From: Croceibacterium segetis
Lineage (GTDB): Bacteria > Pseudomonadota > Alphaproteobacteria > Sphingomonadales > Sphingomonadaceae
NCBI RefSeq assembly: GCF_011320115.1
Contig: NZ_JAANOZ010000006.1
Location: 166,822-230,821, forward strand
Length of the DNA stretch: 64,000 nucleotides
Reading direction: 5' to 3'
Part shown: piece by piece, positions 45,514 to 53,761 of the stretch
Layout of the letters: every line of letters begins with the position of its first letter
Position numbering within the stretch: the stretch's first letter is position 1
Notes under the pieces: generated by a model
What the model was told of the DNA's origin: nothing
Database searches by the model: none
What the model saw: only the letters and a program-made list of their open reading frames with translations
Made by a program: the position numbers and the translations under genes

Positions 45514-45527
45514 GTAACGTCCGTTAG
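45514..45527. promoter_or_regulatory. shared catabolic operator, copy 2 (GTAACGTCCGTTAG)
   Basis: Shares TAACGNCNGTTAGA with the site at 42025-42038, differing at two central bases. It lies 33 bases before the serine hydrolase TTG and about 70 from the monooxygenase start, so one bound dimer could control both directions. Confidence 0.6.
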
Positions 45528-45560
45528 AGTCGCAACGGCTCAACGACAAAGGAGAGAGAC

Positions 45561-46790
45561 TTGGCGTTGGCCGAATTCCACGAGACGATTGCCGTGCGCG
45601 GCGGCGAGTACCCGCTGCGCGGCCGCTACGACGAACGCTTCCGGCCGGTGGTCGACGCGTTCATCGAGAACTTCCGCGTCGAGGAGGAGCTGGGCGCGGG
45701 GGCTTCGGTGGTGCTGGACGGTGATACCGTGATCGACCTGTGGGGCGGCTGGGCGCGCGCCGATCGCAGCGAGGACTGGGACGAGCACTCGACCGTCTGC
45801 ATGATGAGCGTGGCCAAGGGCGTCACCGGCATCTGCTTCAACATGGCGATCGACCGCGGGTTGATCGACCCGAACGAGCGCATCGCCACCTACTGGCCGG
45901 AGTTCGCGCAGAACGGGAAGGAAGACATCACCGTGCGCATGGTCCTCGACCACACCGCGGCGATCCCGGTGCTGACCGACGACGTCATGTATCCCGGCGG
46001 GTTCTTCGATTACCCCGCCTACATCAGGGCGCTCGAGGTGCAGCACCCGCTGTGGCAGCCGGGCACGCGTGCGGCCTACCACGTGCACAACCAGGGCTTC
46101 CTGCTCGGCGAGATCATGCGCCGGGTAACCGGCATGACGATTGGGCCGTTCCTCAAGGAGAACGTCACCGAGCCGCTCCACGCCGAATACTACATCGGCG
46201 GGATGGACGAGCAGCAGCAGGCGCACGTCGCCGAGGTGCTGCCCAACACCGGCGCGCGGCTGTTCGCGGCCAAGGATGCCGCGGTGCCGCCCAAGCCGAC
46301 CACGCCCGAAGGCTGGCAGGACGGCGCGGTGCTGCGCAGCTTCGCCTTCCTGCAGAATCCGCAGGAGCCGTGGCACACCACCATGAACAGTCCGATCTGG
46401 CGCACTTGCGAGATCGCCAGCGGCTCGGGCCACGGCAACGCCCGCGGCGTCGCCCGCATCTACGGCGCGACCGTTGGCGAAGTGGATGGCATTACGCTGA
46501 TGTCGAAGGACCGACTCGAAGCCATGATTACCGAGCAGCACAATCAGATCGAGCTCCTGCAGGAACGGCCCTATCACCAGGCGATGGGCGTGCTGCTCAA
46601 CACCCCCGAGGCGGTGTACATGGGCCCGAACATGCGCAGCTTCGGCCACCACGGCCTCGGCGGCTCGATCGGTTTCGGCGATCCGGACGCCAGGCTCGGT
46701 TTCTCGTACTGCTGCAACCAGATGCACGCCGTCGGCACCAACGGCCCGCGTGCGCGGCGGCTGATCGACGCGGTTTACTCCGCCCTGTGA
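45561..46790 (+). CDS. beta-lactamase-fold serine hydrolase (EstB-like esterase/lactonase), first copy
   Basis: A 409-residue class C-like hydrolase with a TTG start behind AAAGGAGAG. The catalytic SxxK is S83-VA-K86, the second-site tyrosine is in YHVHNQGF, and HHGLGGSIGFGDP is near the C-terminal HxG-like position. No signal peptide is seen, so it is probably a cytoplasmic esterase or lactonase rather than a drug-resistance enzyme. First gene of a nine-gene operon (45561-52551) under the shared operator. Confidence 0.88.
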   Translation: MALAEFHETIAVRGGEYPLRGRYDERFRPVVDAFIENFRVEEELGAGASVVLDGDTVIDLWGGWARADRSEDWDEHSTVCMMSVAKGVTGICFNMAIDRGLIDPNERIATYWPEFAQNGKEDITVRMVLDHTAAIPVLTDDVMYPGGFFDYPAYIRALEVQHPLWQPGTRAAYHVHNQGFLLGEIMRRVTGMTIGPFLKENVTEPLHAEYYIGGMDEQQQAHVAEVLPNTGARLFAAKDAAVPPKPTTPEGWQDGAVLRSFAFLQNPQEPWHTTMNSPIWRTCEIASGSGHGNARGVARIYGATVGEVDGITLMSKDRLEAMITEQHNQIELLQERPYHQAMGVLLNTPEAVYMGPNMRSFGHHGLGGSIGFGDPDARLGFSYCCNQMHAVGTNGPRARRLIDAVYSAL

Positions 46791-46800
46791 AGGACTGACG

Positions 46801-47199
46801 ATGGACAAGGACCTCTACGACAAAGGCATGCAGATCCGCCGCGAGGTGCTCGGCGATGCTTATGTCGACCGCGCGCTCGCCAAGTCGAACGCCTTCAACG
46901 ACCCTCTGCAGGAGCTGGTCACCACGTACTGCTGGGGGTGGAACTGGGGCCGCGAGGGCCTCCCTCGCCGCGACCGCAGCCTGATCAACCTGGCGATGAT
47001 CGCCGTGCTCAACCGCCCGCACGAGCTCAAGGTCCACGTGCGCGGCGCGCTCAATAATGGGCTCAGCCGCGAGGAAATCCGCGAGGTGCTGCTGCAGGTC
47101 GGCATTTACGGCGGCATCCCGGCGGCGGTGGACAGCTTCCGTATCGCCAACGAGGCCTTCGCCGAGATCGACGCCGAGGGCAGCGAGGAGCTCGCCTGA
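46801..47199 (+). CDS. carboxymuconolactone decarboxylase family protein
   Basis: A 132-residue PcaC/AhpD-fold protein. YCWGWNWGREGLPRRDRSLINLAM and the central ELKVHVRGALNNGLSREEIREVL are the family core, and QVGIYGGIPAAVDSFRIA closes it. It lacks the AhpD CxxC pair, so decarboxylase- or lyase-like activity is more likely than peroxide chemistry. The gap to the previous stop is 10 bases and the stop overlaps the next gene (TGATG). Confidence 0.88.
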   Translation: MDKDLYDKGMQIRREVLGDAYVDRALAKSNAFNDPLQELVTTYCWGWNWGREGLPRRDRSLINLAMIAVLNRPHELKVHVRGALNNGLSREEIREVLLQVGIYGGIPAAVDSFRIANEAFAEIDAEGSEELA

Positions 47200-47675
47200 T
47201 GGACGATGTCGCCCGCTTGCTGATCGAGCGCGAATGCGGCCGGCTGCCGCTGCTCTTCGCGCGCTATGCCGACAACGGCGACCACGCCAGCCTGGCGCAG
47301 CTGTTCACCGAGGATTGCGAGTTCGCCCGCCCGTTCCAGCCCGACCATCCGTTCTACGGCCGCGACCGCGTTCAGGCGATTTTTCGCGACCGTCCGCCGA
47401 TCCTGGTGCGTCATATCGTCACCAACGTGCTCATCGAGGTGATCAGCGAGACCGAGGCGCGCGGGACGAACTACCTGGCGATGCTGTCGTGCCACAGCTC
47501 GACCGAGCCGCCGCAAGAGGCCGGCGGGCTCTATGTCGGCGGGTTCGAGGACCATTACGTCCGGACCCCCGGCGGCTGGCGCTTCAAGAGCCGCTACGGC
47601 CACGTCGCCCTGCACCAGGGCGGTGCGATGCCGACCATTCCGCCGCCGAGCGACGAAGCCAGGGGATTGAAATGA
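47199..47675 (+). CDS. SnoaL-like (NTF2-fold) protein, first copy
   Basis: A 158-residue cone-barrel protein. The opening helix ending in FARYADNGDHASLAQLFTEDCEF and the closing strand GGWRFKSRYGHVA fit the SnoaL-like hydroxylase/cyclase/dehydratase group. Members act on ring-bearing small molecules without a cofactor. The first start overlaps the decarboxylase-like gene and the stop overlaps the second NTF2-fold gene (ATGA). The two NTF2 proteins are not close copies of each other. Confidence 0.8.
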   Translation: MDDVARLLIERECGRLPLLFARYADNGDHASLAQLFTEDCEFARPFQPDHPFYGRDRVQAIFRDRPPILVRHIVTNVLIEVISETEARGTNYLAMLSCHSSTEPPQEAGGLYVGGFEDHYVRTPGGWRFKSRYGHVALHQGGAMPTIPPPSDEARGLK

Positions 47676-48085
47676 CCGTCACCGCCCAGAACGGCAACGA
47701 GCAGCTGGTGCTCGATTTCTTCGAGGTGCTGTCTTCGGGCGACCTCGAGAAGCTGCGCGCATTTTACCACGACAAGTCGGTGTGGGAGCCCAAGGTCAAG
47801 AACATCGCCGGCGCCGGCATGCATGTCGGCATGGACATCATCGACAAGTTCCTCGCGCCCGTCCGCGGCATGTTCGAGCCGGGCGATCCCAAGGTCCACG
47901 TGCAGAACATCTTCTCACAGGGCCCATGGGTCTGCGTCGAGAGCTTCTCGACCGGCAAGACGCTCGACGGGCTGGTCTACGAGAACGACTACTGTTGGGT
48001 GTTCGAGGTCTCGAACGGCAAGATCGATGCGATGCGCGAGTATATGGACAGCCATTACACCGCCAAGCTCTTCGGGATGGACTGA
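47672..48085 (+). CDS. SnoaL-like/limonene-epoxide-hydrolase-like NTF2-fold protein, second copy
   Basis: A 137-residue NTF2-fold protein. NEQLVLDFFEVLSSGDLEKLRAFYHD and the C-terminal GKIDAMREYMDSHYTAKLFG are typical of SnoaL-like and limonene-1,2-epoxide hydrolase-like families. It may isomerise, hydrate or dehydrate a ring intermediate; the fold alone does not tell which. It overlaps both neighbours (ATGA before, TGATG after), so its amount is tied to theirs. Confidence 0.8.
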   Translation: MTVTAQNGNEQLVLDFFEVLSSGDLEKLRAFYHDKSVWEPKVKNIAGAGMHVGMDIIDKFLAPVRGMFEPGDPKVHVQNIFSQGPWVCVESFSTGKTLDGLVYENDYCWVFEVSNGKIDAMREYMDSHYTAKLFGMD

Positions 48086-48834
48086 TGCGGTTCGAGCGCA
48101 GGCCGATCCTGATCTCGGGCGCCGGACGGGGGCTTGGCGAGGGGATCGCCAGGCATCTGGCGTCAGAAGGCGCCATCGTTGGCGTCGCCGACGTCAACGG
48201 CCAGACGGCGCATGACGTCACGCGGGCGATCAACGATGCCGGCGGCAAGGCCTTGGCCTACGAAGCCGATCTCGGGCGGCGAGACGCGTTCCTCGACGTC
48301 GCCAAGGAATTCGCGCGGCACGCCGGTCCGCTGCGCGCGGTGATCAACAATGCCTCAGTGCTGGTCTACGAACCGATCGAGCAGGTCACCGAGGAAACGC
48401 TCGACAAGATGCTCTCGGCGGGCCTCAAGAGCGTGTTCTGGGGCGTCCAGGCCTTCCTCGCGCACCGTGACGAGAGCCAGACCGGTAACATCATCAACTA
48501 CTCTTCGCCGGTAGCCTATCGCGGGCGGCCGAACACCGGCGCCTACACCACGATCAAGGCCGGCATCGCCGGGCTGACCAAAGTCCTCGCCGGCGAGCTC
48601 GGCCCGCGCGGGGTCCGCGTCAACGCCATCGCGCCGGGCAGCGTGCCGACCCCGGCTACCGAAGGCTTCGTGACGCCCGAGCAGTACGAGCAGCGGGCAA
48701 AGAACATTCCGCTGCGCCGCAACGGGACGCCCGAGGACGTCGCCCACGCGGTTGCCTTCCTGCTGTCCGACGAAGCGGCGTTCATCAACGGGGCCATGCT
48801 CGCCATCGACGGCGGCATCATCGCGGCGGGGTAA
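48085..48834 (+). CDS. short-chain dehydrogenase/reductase
   Basis: A 249-residue classical SDR. The cofactor loop is GAGRGLG (residues 12-18), the NNAS motif is at about 88-91, and the catalytic residues are S140/S141, Y154 and K158 (YTTIK). It ends with the typical FINGAMLAIDGGI. It would oxidise or reduce a hydroxy/keto group of the pathway intermediate. Only 4 bases separate it from the second serine hydrolase. Confidence 0.92.
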   Translation: MRFERRPILISGAGRGLGEGIARHLASEGAIVGVADVNGQTAHDVTRAINDAGGKALAYEADLGRRDAFLDVAKEFARHAGPLRAVINNASVLVYEPIEQVTEETLDKMLSAGLKSVFWGVQAFLAHRDESQTGNIINYSSPVAYRGRPNTGAYTTIKAGIAGLTKVLAGELGPRGVRVNAIAPGSVPTPATEGFVTPEQYEQRAKNIPLRRNGTPEDVAHAVAFLLSDEAAFINGAMLAIDGGIIAAG

Positions 48835-48838
48835 GGCA

Positions 48839-49984
48839 GTGACGGCAATCTGGCAGCAACGCCTGGACAAGCTATGTGAGGTCATCCTCGCCGACGTCGC
48901 GCGCGGGGACTATTTCGGCGCGGTGCTGATCGTCGGGCGCGGCGGCCATATCGTCTTCGCGGAGGCGCTCGGGGCGGAGGACTCGGCGGGCGAGCGGCCG
49001 CTGCAGCTCGAGAGCGTGTTCTCGATCTTCTCGGTCACCAAGGCTTTTACCAACGTCCTCATCATGAAGGCGATCGAAGAAGGCCGCTTCGCGCTCACCA
49101 CCAAGGTCAAAGACGTGCTGCCGGAGTTCACCGGCAAGCCGCGCGAGGACGCGACCTTCTACCACCTGCTCACCCACACCGCGGGCATGCCCGGCGTGTG
49201 GACACCCAGGCCGGACATGTACCTCGATCGGCTGCAGGAGCTGTTCGAAGCCTCGATCGAAAACGTCCACGGCGACGTCCCGCCGGGCACGCGCTGCGAT
49301 TATTCGCCGCTGGTGAACCACGTGCTGCTCGGCACCGCACTGGTGCGGACCGATCCCAGGGGCCGCAATTTCCGCACGCTGCTGCACGAAGACCTGTTCG
49401 CCCCGCTCGGAATGGACAGCACCAGCATGGGGCTGCGCCCCGATCTCGCCCATCGCCACGTCAAGCCCGACATGCGCGGCACGGTGCCGATCAAGCACTT
49501 GAGCCGCAACATCGAGGGCGACCATGCGCTGTTCGAGGATCCCGATGTCGAGGCGCCGCACGTCGGCTGCGCCTCGACCTGCGAAGATCTCCATCGCTTT
49601 GCCGAAATGCTTCGCCGCGGCGGCGAGCTGCACGGCAAGCGGATCCTCTCGCCAGCCATGCTCAAGCTGGCGCGGCAGAACCACAGCGGCGCGATGCCCA
49701 ACGAGCTCTACAAGCGCGTGGCCGAGAACGCCGGCTGGGAAGTCCCGCCGGCCAACCAGGGGATCGGCTTCCAGGTGCGTGGCACCGGCGTGTTCCACCA
49801 CTTGTTCGGCACGCTCGCCAGCCCCGAGACGCACGGCAACTACGGCGCGGGCAGCACGATGTTCTGGGTCGACCCGGTCGCCGACGCCAGCTTCGCATTT
49901 TGCAGCGCCGGGGTGATGGCGCAGGCGGCGAATATCGAGCGCTGCCAGAAGCTCAGCGACCTCGCCCTTTCCGCGATGCTCTGA
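48839..49984 (+). CDS. beta-lactamase-fold serine hydrolase, second copy
   Basis: A 381-residue enzyme with a GTG start. SxxK is S65-VT-K68 in FSVTKAF; DYSPLVNHVLLG carries the tyrosine motif, and NYGAGSTMFWVDP lies near the third motif. It shares the fold of the first hydrolase of this operon but differs in length and motif surroundings, so they are unlikely to be a recent duplication and may act on different esters or lactones. Confidence 0.88.
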   Translation: MTAIWQQRLDKLCEVILADVARGDYFGAVLIVGRGGHIVFAEALGAEDSAGERPLQLESVFSIFSVTKAFTNVLIMKAIEEGRFALTTKVKDVLPEFTGKPREDATFYHLLTHTAGMPGVWTPRPDMYLDRLQELFEASIENVHGDVPPGTRCDYSPLVNHVLLGTALVRTDPRGRNFRTLLHEDLFAPLGMDSTSMGLRPDLAHRHVKPDMRGTVPIKHLSRNIEGDHALFEDPDVEAPHVGCASTCEDLHRFAEMLRRGGELHGKRILSPAMLKLARQNHSGAMPNELYKRVAENAGWEVPPANQGIGFQVRGTGVFHHLFGTLASPETHGNYGAGSTMFWVDPVADASFAFCSAGVMAQAANIERCQKLSDLALSAML

Positions 49985-49994
49985 AGGAACGCCA

Positions 49995-51557
49995 ATGGCC
50001 GACGCCGACATCGTGGTAATCGGATCGGGCCACAACGGCCTCGTCGCGGCGGCCTATCTCGCCGTCGCCGGCAAGCGCGTACTGGTGCTGGAGCGCAACG
50101 CTTGGTTCGGCGGCGGCGTCGTCACCCGCGAACTGACCCGGCCGGGCTTCAGGCACGACCAGCATTCGATGAGCCACATCTTCATCCAGGCCAATCCGTT
50201 GCTCCTGAACGACGACCTTGGCCTCAAGCGCAAGTACGGCCTCCAGTACGTCTTCCCCGACGTGCCGATGATGAGCGTGTGGGAGGACGGGACCACGCTG
50301 CCGCTCCATCGTGACGCCAACACCTCAGCGGCCGCCATCCGCAAGTTCAGCGCCAGGGATGCCGAGACCTTCCTTGAGCTGTCGCGGCAGGCGGCCGAGT
50401 GGCTGCCGATGATCCAGGCCGGGCTCTATTCGCCGCCGATGCCCTTGGGCGCGCAGACGGCGATGATGGACCAGAGCGCCGAAGGCCGCGAAATCTGGCG
50501 CACCACCCAGGTAAGCACCTTCGACCTGATGGAAGAGCTGTTCGAGCACGACAAGGTCAAGGCGCACTTCGGCCGGGTGGCCGGCGAAAACCTCGTCAGC
50601 CCCGACGAGAAGGCGACCGGGATCGGCGCCTACGTGTTCCTCGGCTTCCTCGAGAAATTCGGCTTCGGCGTGCCGGTCGGCGGCTCGGGCAAGCTGACCG
50701 ACGCGTTGATCGCCTGCATCGAGGATCATGGCGGCGCGGTGCGGGCGAGCTGCACGGTGCGCGAGGTCGTCACCGACGGCTCTCGCGCGACCGGCGTCGT
50801 CCTCGATGACGGCGAGCGGCTGTCGTGCAGCGATGGCGTCATCGGCGCGATCCACCCGCACCACCTGCCCGAGATGGTCCCTTCGGTCCCGGCTCAGGTC
50901 GCGAAGAACGCCATGCGCACGCACATCACGCCGGCCGCCTGCTTCACCGTCCACGCCGCGCTCGACGCGCCGCTCAGGTTCAAGGCCGGCGACCTGTCGG
51001 CCGTGATGTACGAGCTGATGCCGGCGAGCTACGAGGACATGCGCCGCGCCTTCGACGAGCTGCGCTACGGCGAGATGAGCCCCACGCCGCTGGTCGGCGT
51101 CGGGCAGCTGACCCAGCATGACCCCAGCCGCGCGCCCGAAGGCAAGGCGATCTTCCACGCGTGGGACTACGTTCCCTACGACCGCCCCGACGGGCGCAGC
51201 TGGGACGAGGCCAAGGGCGAATTCGCCGAGGGCGTGATCGCGCGGATGTCGAACTACATCGAGAACGTCCCCGAGGTGGTGCTCGACTACCATTGCGACT
51301 CGCCGGTCGATATGGAGCGCACATCCCCAAGCTTCTTCCGCGGCGACCTCCACGGCATCGCCACCACCACTTACCAGTCGGGCAGCCACCGCCCGACGCC
51401 CGAGCTCGGCCAGTACCGCGTGCCCGGGGTCGAGCGGCTCTACCTCGTCGGCCCGTTCCAGCACCCCGGCGGCGGCGTGTTCGGCGCCGGCCGCGCGACG
51501 GCGATGGTCATGGCCGAGGACCTCGGCATCGATTTCGACGGGATCCGGGTCGGATGA
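49995..51557 (+). CDS. phytoene-desaturase-like NAD(P)/FAD oxidoreductase (CrtI/PYROXD2 type)
   Basis: A 520-residue flavoprotein. The FAD loop is VVIGSGHNGLVAAAYLAVAGKRVLVLE at the N-terminus. The substrate domain is in the middle, and the C-terminal FAD contact is YLVGPFQHPGGGVFGAGRATA. The group removes hydrogens from polyenes or other hydrophobic substrates. In a catabolic operon without carotenoid genes, a pathway desaturation is more likely than pigment synthesis. The stop overlaps the 71-residue gene (ATGA). Confidence 0.87.
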   Translation: MADADIVVIGSGHNGLVAAAYLAVAGKRVLVLERNAWFGGGVVTRELTRPGFRHDQHSMSHIFIQANPLLLNDDLGLKRKYGLQYVFPDVPMMSVWEDGTTLPLHRDANTSAAAIRKFSARDAETFLELSRQAAEWLPMIQAGLYSPPMPLGAQTAMMDQSAEGREIWRTTQVSTFDLMEELFEHDKVKAHFGRVAGENLVSPDEKATGIGAYVFLGFLEKFGFGVPVGGSGKLTDALIACIEDHGGAVRASCTVREVVTDGSRATGVVLDDGERLSCSDGVIGAIHPHHLPEMVPSVPAQVAKNAMRTHITPAACFTVHAALDAPLRFKAGDLSAVMYELMPASYEDMRRAFDELRYGEMSPTPLVGVGQLTQHDPSRAPEGKAIFHAWDYVPYDRPDGRSWDEAKGEFAEGVIARMSNYIENVPEVVLDYHCDSPVDMERTSPSFFRGDLHGIATTTYQSGSHRPTPELGQYRVPGVERLYLVGPFQHPGGGVFGAGRATAMVMAEDLGIDFDGIRVG

Positions 51558-51769
51558 AGATCTACGCCGCCGACAAGAGCGAGCTGATGCAAGTGACCAA
51601 GGTCGAGCGCCAGGGCGACAACCTGGTGCTCAAGGGCAAGGTCTTCGGCACGATGCCGATGGCCGCCACGCTCACCCCCGAGGAAGCGCGCGCCTTCCGC
51701 AAGCTGCTGACGCCAAAACTGCTGTGGTTCATCCTCACGCTGCCCTTCCGCAAAGGAGCCAAGACATGA
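51554..51769 (+). CDS. small hypothetical protein (71 aa), operon-embedded
   Basis: A 71-residue protein that begins in the CrtI-like stop (ATGA) and ends in the next SDR start (ATGA). The first half (MKIYAADKSELMQVTKVE) looks like short beta strands. A TPEEARAFRKLL helix follows, and the C-terminus (LLWFILTLPFRKGAK) is hydrophobic then basic. I do not recognise a family. Coupling on both sides argues it is real. A small accessory or membrane-contacting subunit is possible. Confidence 0.75.
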   Translation: MKIYAADKSELMQVTKVERQGDNLVLKGKVFGTMPMAATLTPEEARAFRKLLTPKLLWFILTLPFRKGAKT

Positions 51770-52551
51770 AGCGCCACGAAGGCAAGACGATGCTGGTCAC
51801 CGGCGCCGCGGGAGCGATCGGGTTCGCCACCTGCGAGATCCTCGCTCGCGAAGGCGCCCGCGTGATGCTGGTCGACATCGACCAGCCGAAGCTGGAGCAA
51901 CGCGTGGTCCAGCTGCAGGCGGCCGGCCATGATGCTCTCGGCTTCCATGCCGACTGTGCCGACGAAGGGCAGGTCCGCGCCTACGCCGAGGCCGCGCACG
52001 GCGCGTTCGGCCATGTCGACGGGTTTTTCAACAACGCGGGCATCGAAGGCACCCTCGCGCCCACGCACGAGTATCCGGTCGCCGAGTTCGACCACGTGCT
52101 CCACGTCAACTTGCGCGGCATGTTCCTCGGCCTGCGCTACGTGCTTCCGGGCATGGCCCGCCGCGGCAAGGGCGCGGTGGTCAACACCGCCTCGATCGGC
52201 TCCGAGCGCGGGCTCGCCGGGGCCTGCGCCTACAACGCCGCCAAGCACGGCGTGGTCGGCCTCACCCGCACCGCGGCTAGCGAAGTCGCGCAAAAGGGCG
52301 TGCGAGTGAACTGCGTCGAGCCCGGCGTGATCGAGACCCCGCTGCTCGTCGGCATGCTCGAGCAGATGTTCGACAATGTCGAGGCCGGGATGAAGAAGCT
52401 CGGCGAAGTCGCCACGCTCAACCGCGTCGGCCAGCCCGAGGAAGTCGGCCAGGTGGTCAGCTTCCTGCTCTCGGACGAGGCAAGCTACGTCAACGGCGCC
52501 CGCTGGGAGATCGACGGCGGCGCGCTGGCGACGATCCGGAACGATATCTGA
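51766..52551 (+). CDS. short-chain dehydrogenase/reductase (second)
   Basis: A 261-residue classical SDR with cofactor loop GAAGAIG, FFNNAGIEG, and the catalytic S143, Y156 and K160 (YNAAK). AAAGGAG lies within the upstream gene before its ATG. Last gene of the operon; the Rossmann acidic residue pair VDID (37-40 region) suggests NAD rather than NADP. The exact alcohol substrate is unknown. Confidence 0.92.
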   Translation: MKRHEGKTMLVTGAAGAIGFATCEILAREGARVMLVDIDQPKLEQRVVQLQAAGHDALGFHADCADEGQVRAYAEAAHGAFGHVDGFFNNAGIEGTLAPTHEYPVAEFDHVLHVNLRGMFLGLRYVLPGMARRGKGAVVNTASIGSERGLAGACAYNAAKHGVVGLTRTAASEVAQKGVRVNCVEPGVIETPLLVGMLEQMFDNVEAGMKKLGEVATLNRVGQPEEVGQVVSFLLSDEASYVNGARWEIDGGALATIRNDI

Positions 52552-52592
52552 GCCCGACGTTGCTTCACCATGAGCAACGAGGCTGACAGGTG

Positions 52593-52856
52593 ATGGCCGG
52601 CGGCTGGACGCGTGACGGCGCGGTGCAGGACCAGATCGACGACACGGTGAAGGACGCCGTGCAGCGCGCCCGCGCCGAAACTCCGGCGGGCGAAAGCGCC
52701 ACGCACTGCGACGACTGCGGCGAAACGATCCCGAAGAAGCGCCGCGACGCGCTGCCCGGCGTGCGAAGGTGCGTCGCGTGCCAGAGCGAGCGCGACGCCC
52801 ATCGTGTGGCCGCGGGCATCAACCGCCGCGGCAGCAAGGACAGCCAGTTGCGCTAG
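52593..52856 (+). CDS. DksA/TraR family C4-type zinc-finger protein
   Basis: An 87-residue protein (start MAGGWTRDG; a GTG one codon earlier is possible). CDDCGETIPKKRR and RRCVACQSERD form the C4 zinc module of the TraR/DksA group, with a short helix before it (DQIDDTVKDAVQRARAE). Such proteins bind RNA polymerase near the secondary channel. A 7-base hairpin (52558-52579) separates it from the SDR, so it is probably not a member of the catabolic operon. Confidence 0.85.
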   Translation: MAGGWTRDGAVQDQIDDTVKDAVQRARAETPAGESATHCDDCGETIPKKRRDALPGVRRCVACQSERDAHRVAAGINRRGSKDSQLR

Positions 52857-52862
52857 GCGCGA

Positions 52863-53738
52863 TTACGCGGCGGCGATCGACATGATCGAGTGCTCGTAAT
52901 CGCGCACGCCGGGGTCGCCGTCGAAGATGCCGCGCTCCTCGATCCACGCCTGCGATTCCTCGAAGGTTTCGCGGCTGTAGGGCTCGAACACGATGCGCTC
53001 GCCCGGGCCCCAGCGGCCGGTATCCATCTGCTCGTGGAAGCGCACCGGGAACTCGTTCTTGTAGTAGTGGGTGTAGAGCTCGGGCCTAAGGTCGATGTCG
53101 TGCTGCGCGCGGCGCAGCGCGGCGAAGTACTTCTTGATGTCGGCCGGGTCGGAGCCTTCCTTGACCATCGAGGCCATCATGAAAGTGCTGTCGATGATCT
53201 TCCTGAAGCCGAGCTGTTCGAGGAAGTAGTACGGCCCGCTGAACAGGCTGGCGGCGGGGATCTTGCGGTCGATCAGCAGCTCGAGGCGGCTGAACAGCAT
53301 CCCGTCGGCGAACGAGAGGTTGATCTGGTCGGTCTTGAGGTAGGTCTCGAGCGCCTGGATCGTCGAGTAGTGGCTGCCCGACTGATAGCCGACCGAGATC
53401 GGCACTCCGGCGAGGTCGCGCGGGTGCTTGATGTCGCTCTCCGGCGGCGCGAAGATCGCACATGGGGAAACCGAATAGGCGTCGGCGTAGAGCAGGCCGT
53501 GGCCCGCCGCGGCGGCAACGTTGACCGTCCAGTGGCAGGCGCACGAGACGTCGCCTTCGCGGCCTTTCTCGAAGGTCTGGTAGGCGCCGAACTTGTCGCC
53601 CTGCTGGTGGTTCTTGGCGTCCTTCGAATCGAAGGTCTCGCGGAACTCGTAGTCGAGCCCTTCGGCGGTGAAATAGCCCTTCTCCTCGGCGACCCACTCG
53701 TGGAGCCGGAAGTGCGGCTGGATGACAAACTTGGACAT
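52863..53738 (-). CDS. periplasmic-binding-protein-fold protein (NMT1/THI5-like) lacking a signal peptide
   Basis: A 291-residue protein of the type II solute-binding fold. HEWVAEEKGYFTAEGLDYEF is the classic NMT1/SsuA-like opening, and GVPISVGYQSGSHYSTIQALETYL is the hinge region. The first residue precedes the fold directly (MSKFVIQPHFRLHEW), and no Sec or lipoprotein signal exists. No ABC permease or ATPase is nearby. It may be an enzyme with this fold, as in THI5 or 4,5-dihydroxyphthalate decarboxylase, rather than a transporter part. It is coded 23 bases after the GntR gene. Confidence 0.75.
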   Translation of the reverse strand: MSKFVIQPHFRLHEWVAEEKGYFTAEGLDYEFRETFDSKDAKNHQQGDKFGAYQTFEKGREGDVSCACHWTVNVAAAAGHGLLYADAYSVSPCAIFAPPESDIKHPRDLAGVPISVGYQSGSHYSTIQALETYLKTDQINLSFADGMLFSRLELLIDRKIPAASLFSGPYYFLEQLGFRKIIDSTFMMASMVKEGSDPADIKKYFAALRRAQHDIDLRPELYTHYYKNEFPVRFHEQMDTGRWGPGERIVFEPYSRETFEESQAWIEERGIFDGDPGVRDYEHSIMSIAAA

Positions 53739-53761
53739 GGAGCGACTCCTGTTTTCGATCT

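Noticed and set aside
45561..49984. Beta-lactam resistance genes
   Set aside because: The two SxxK proteins have no signal peptide and sit in a catabolic operon. EstB-like esterases or lactonases are more likely.
49995..51557. Carotenoid biosynthesis gene crtI
   Set aside because: No crtB, crtE, crtY or other pigment genes are nearby. The operon is catabolic and the wider PYROXD2-like family is a better fit.
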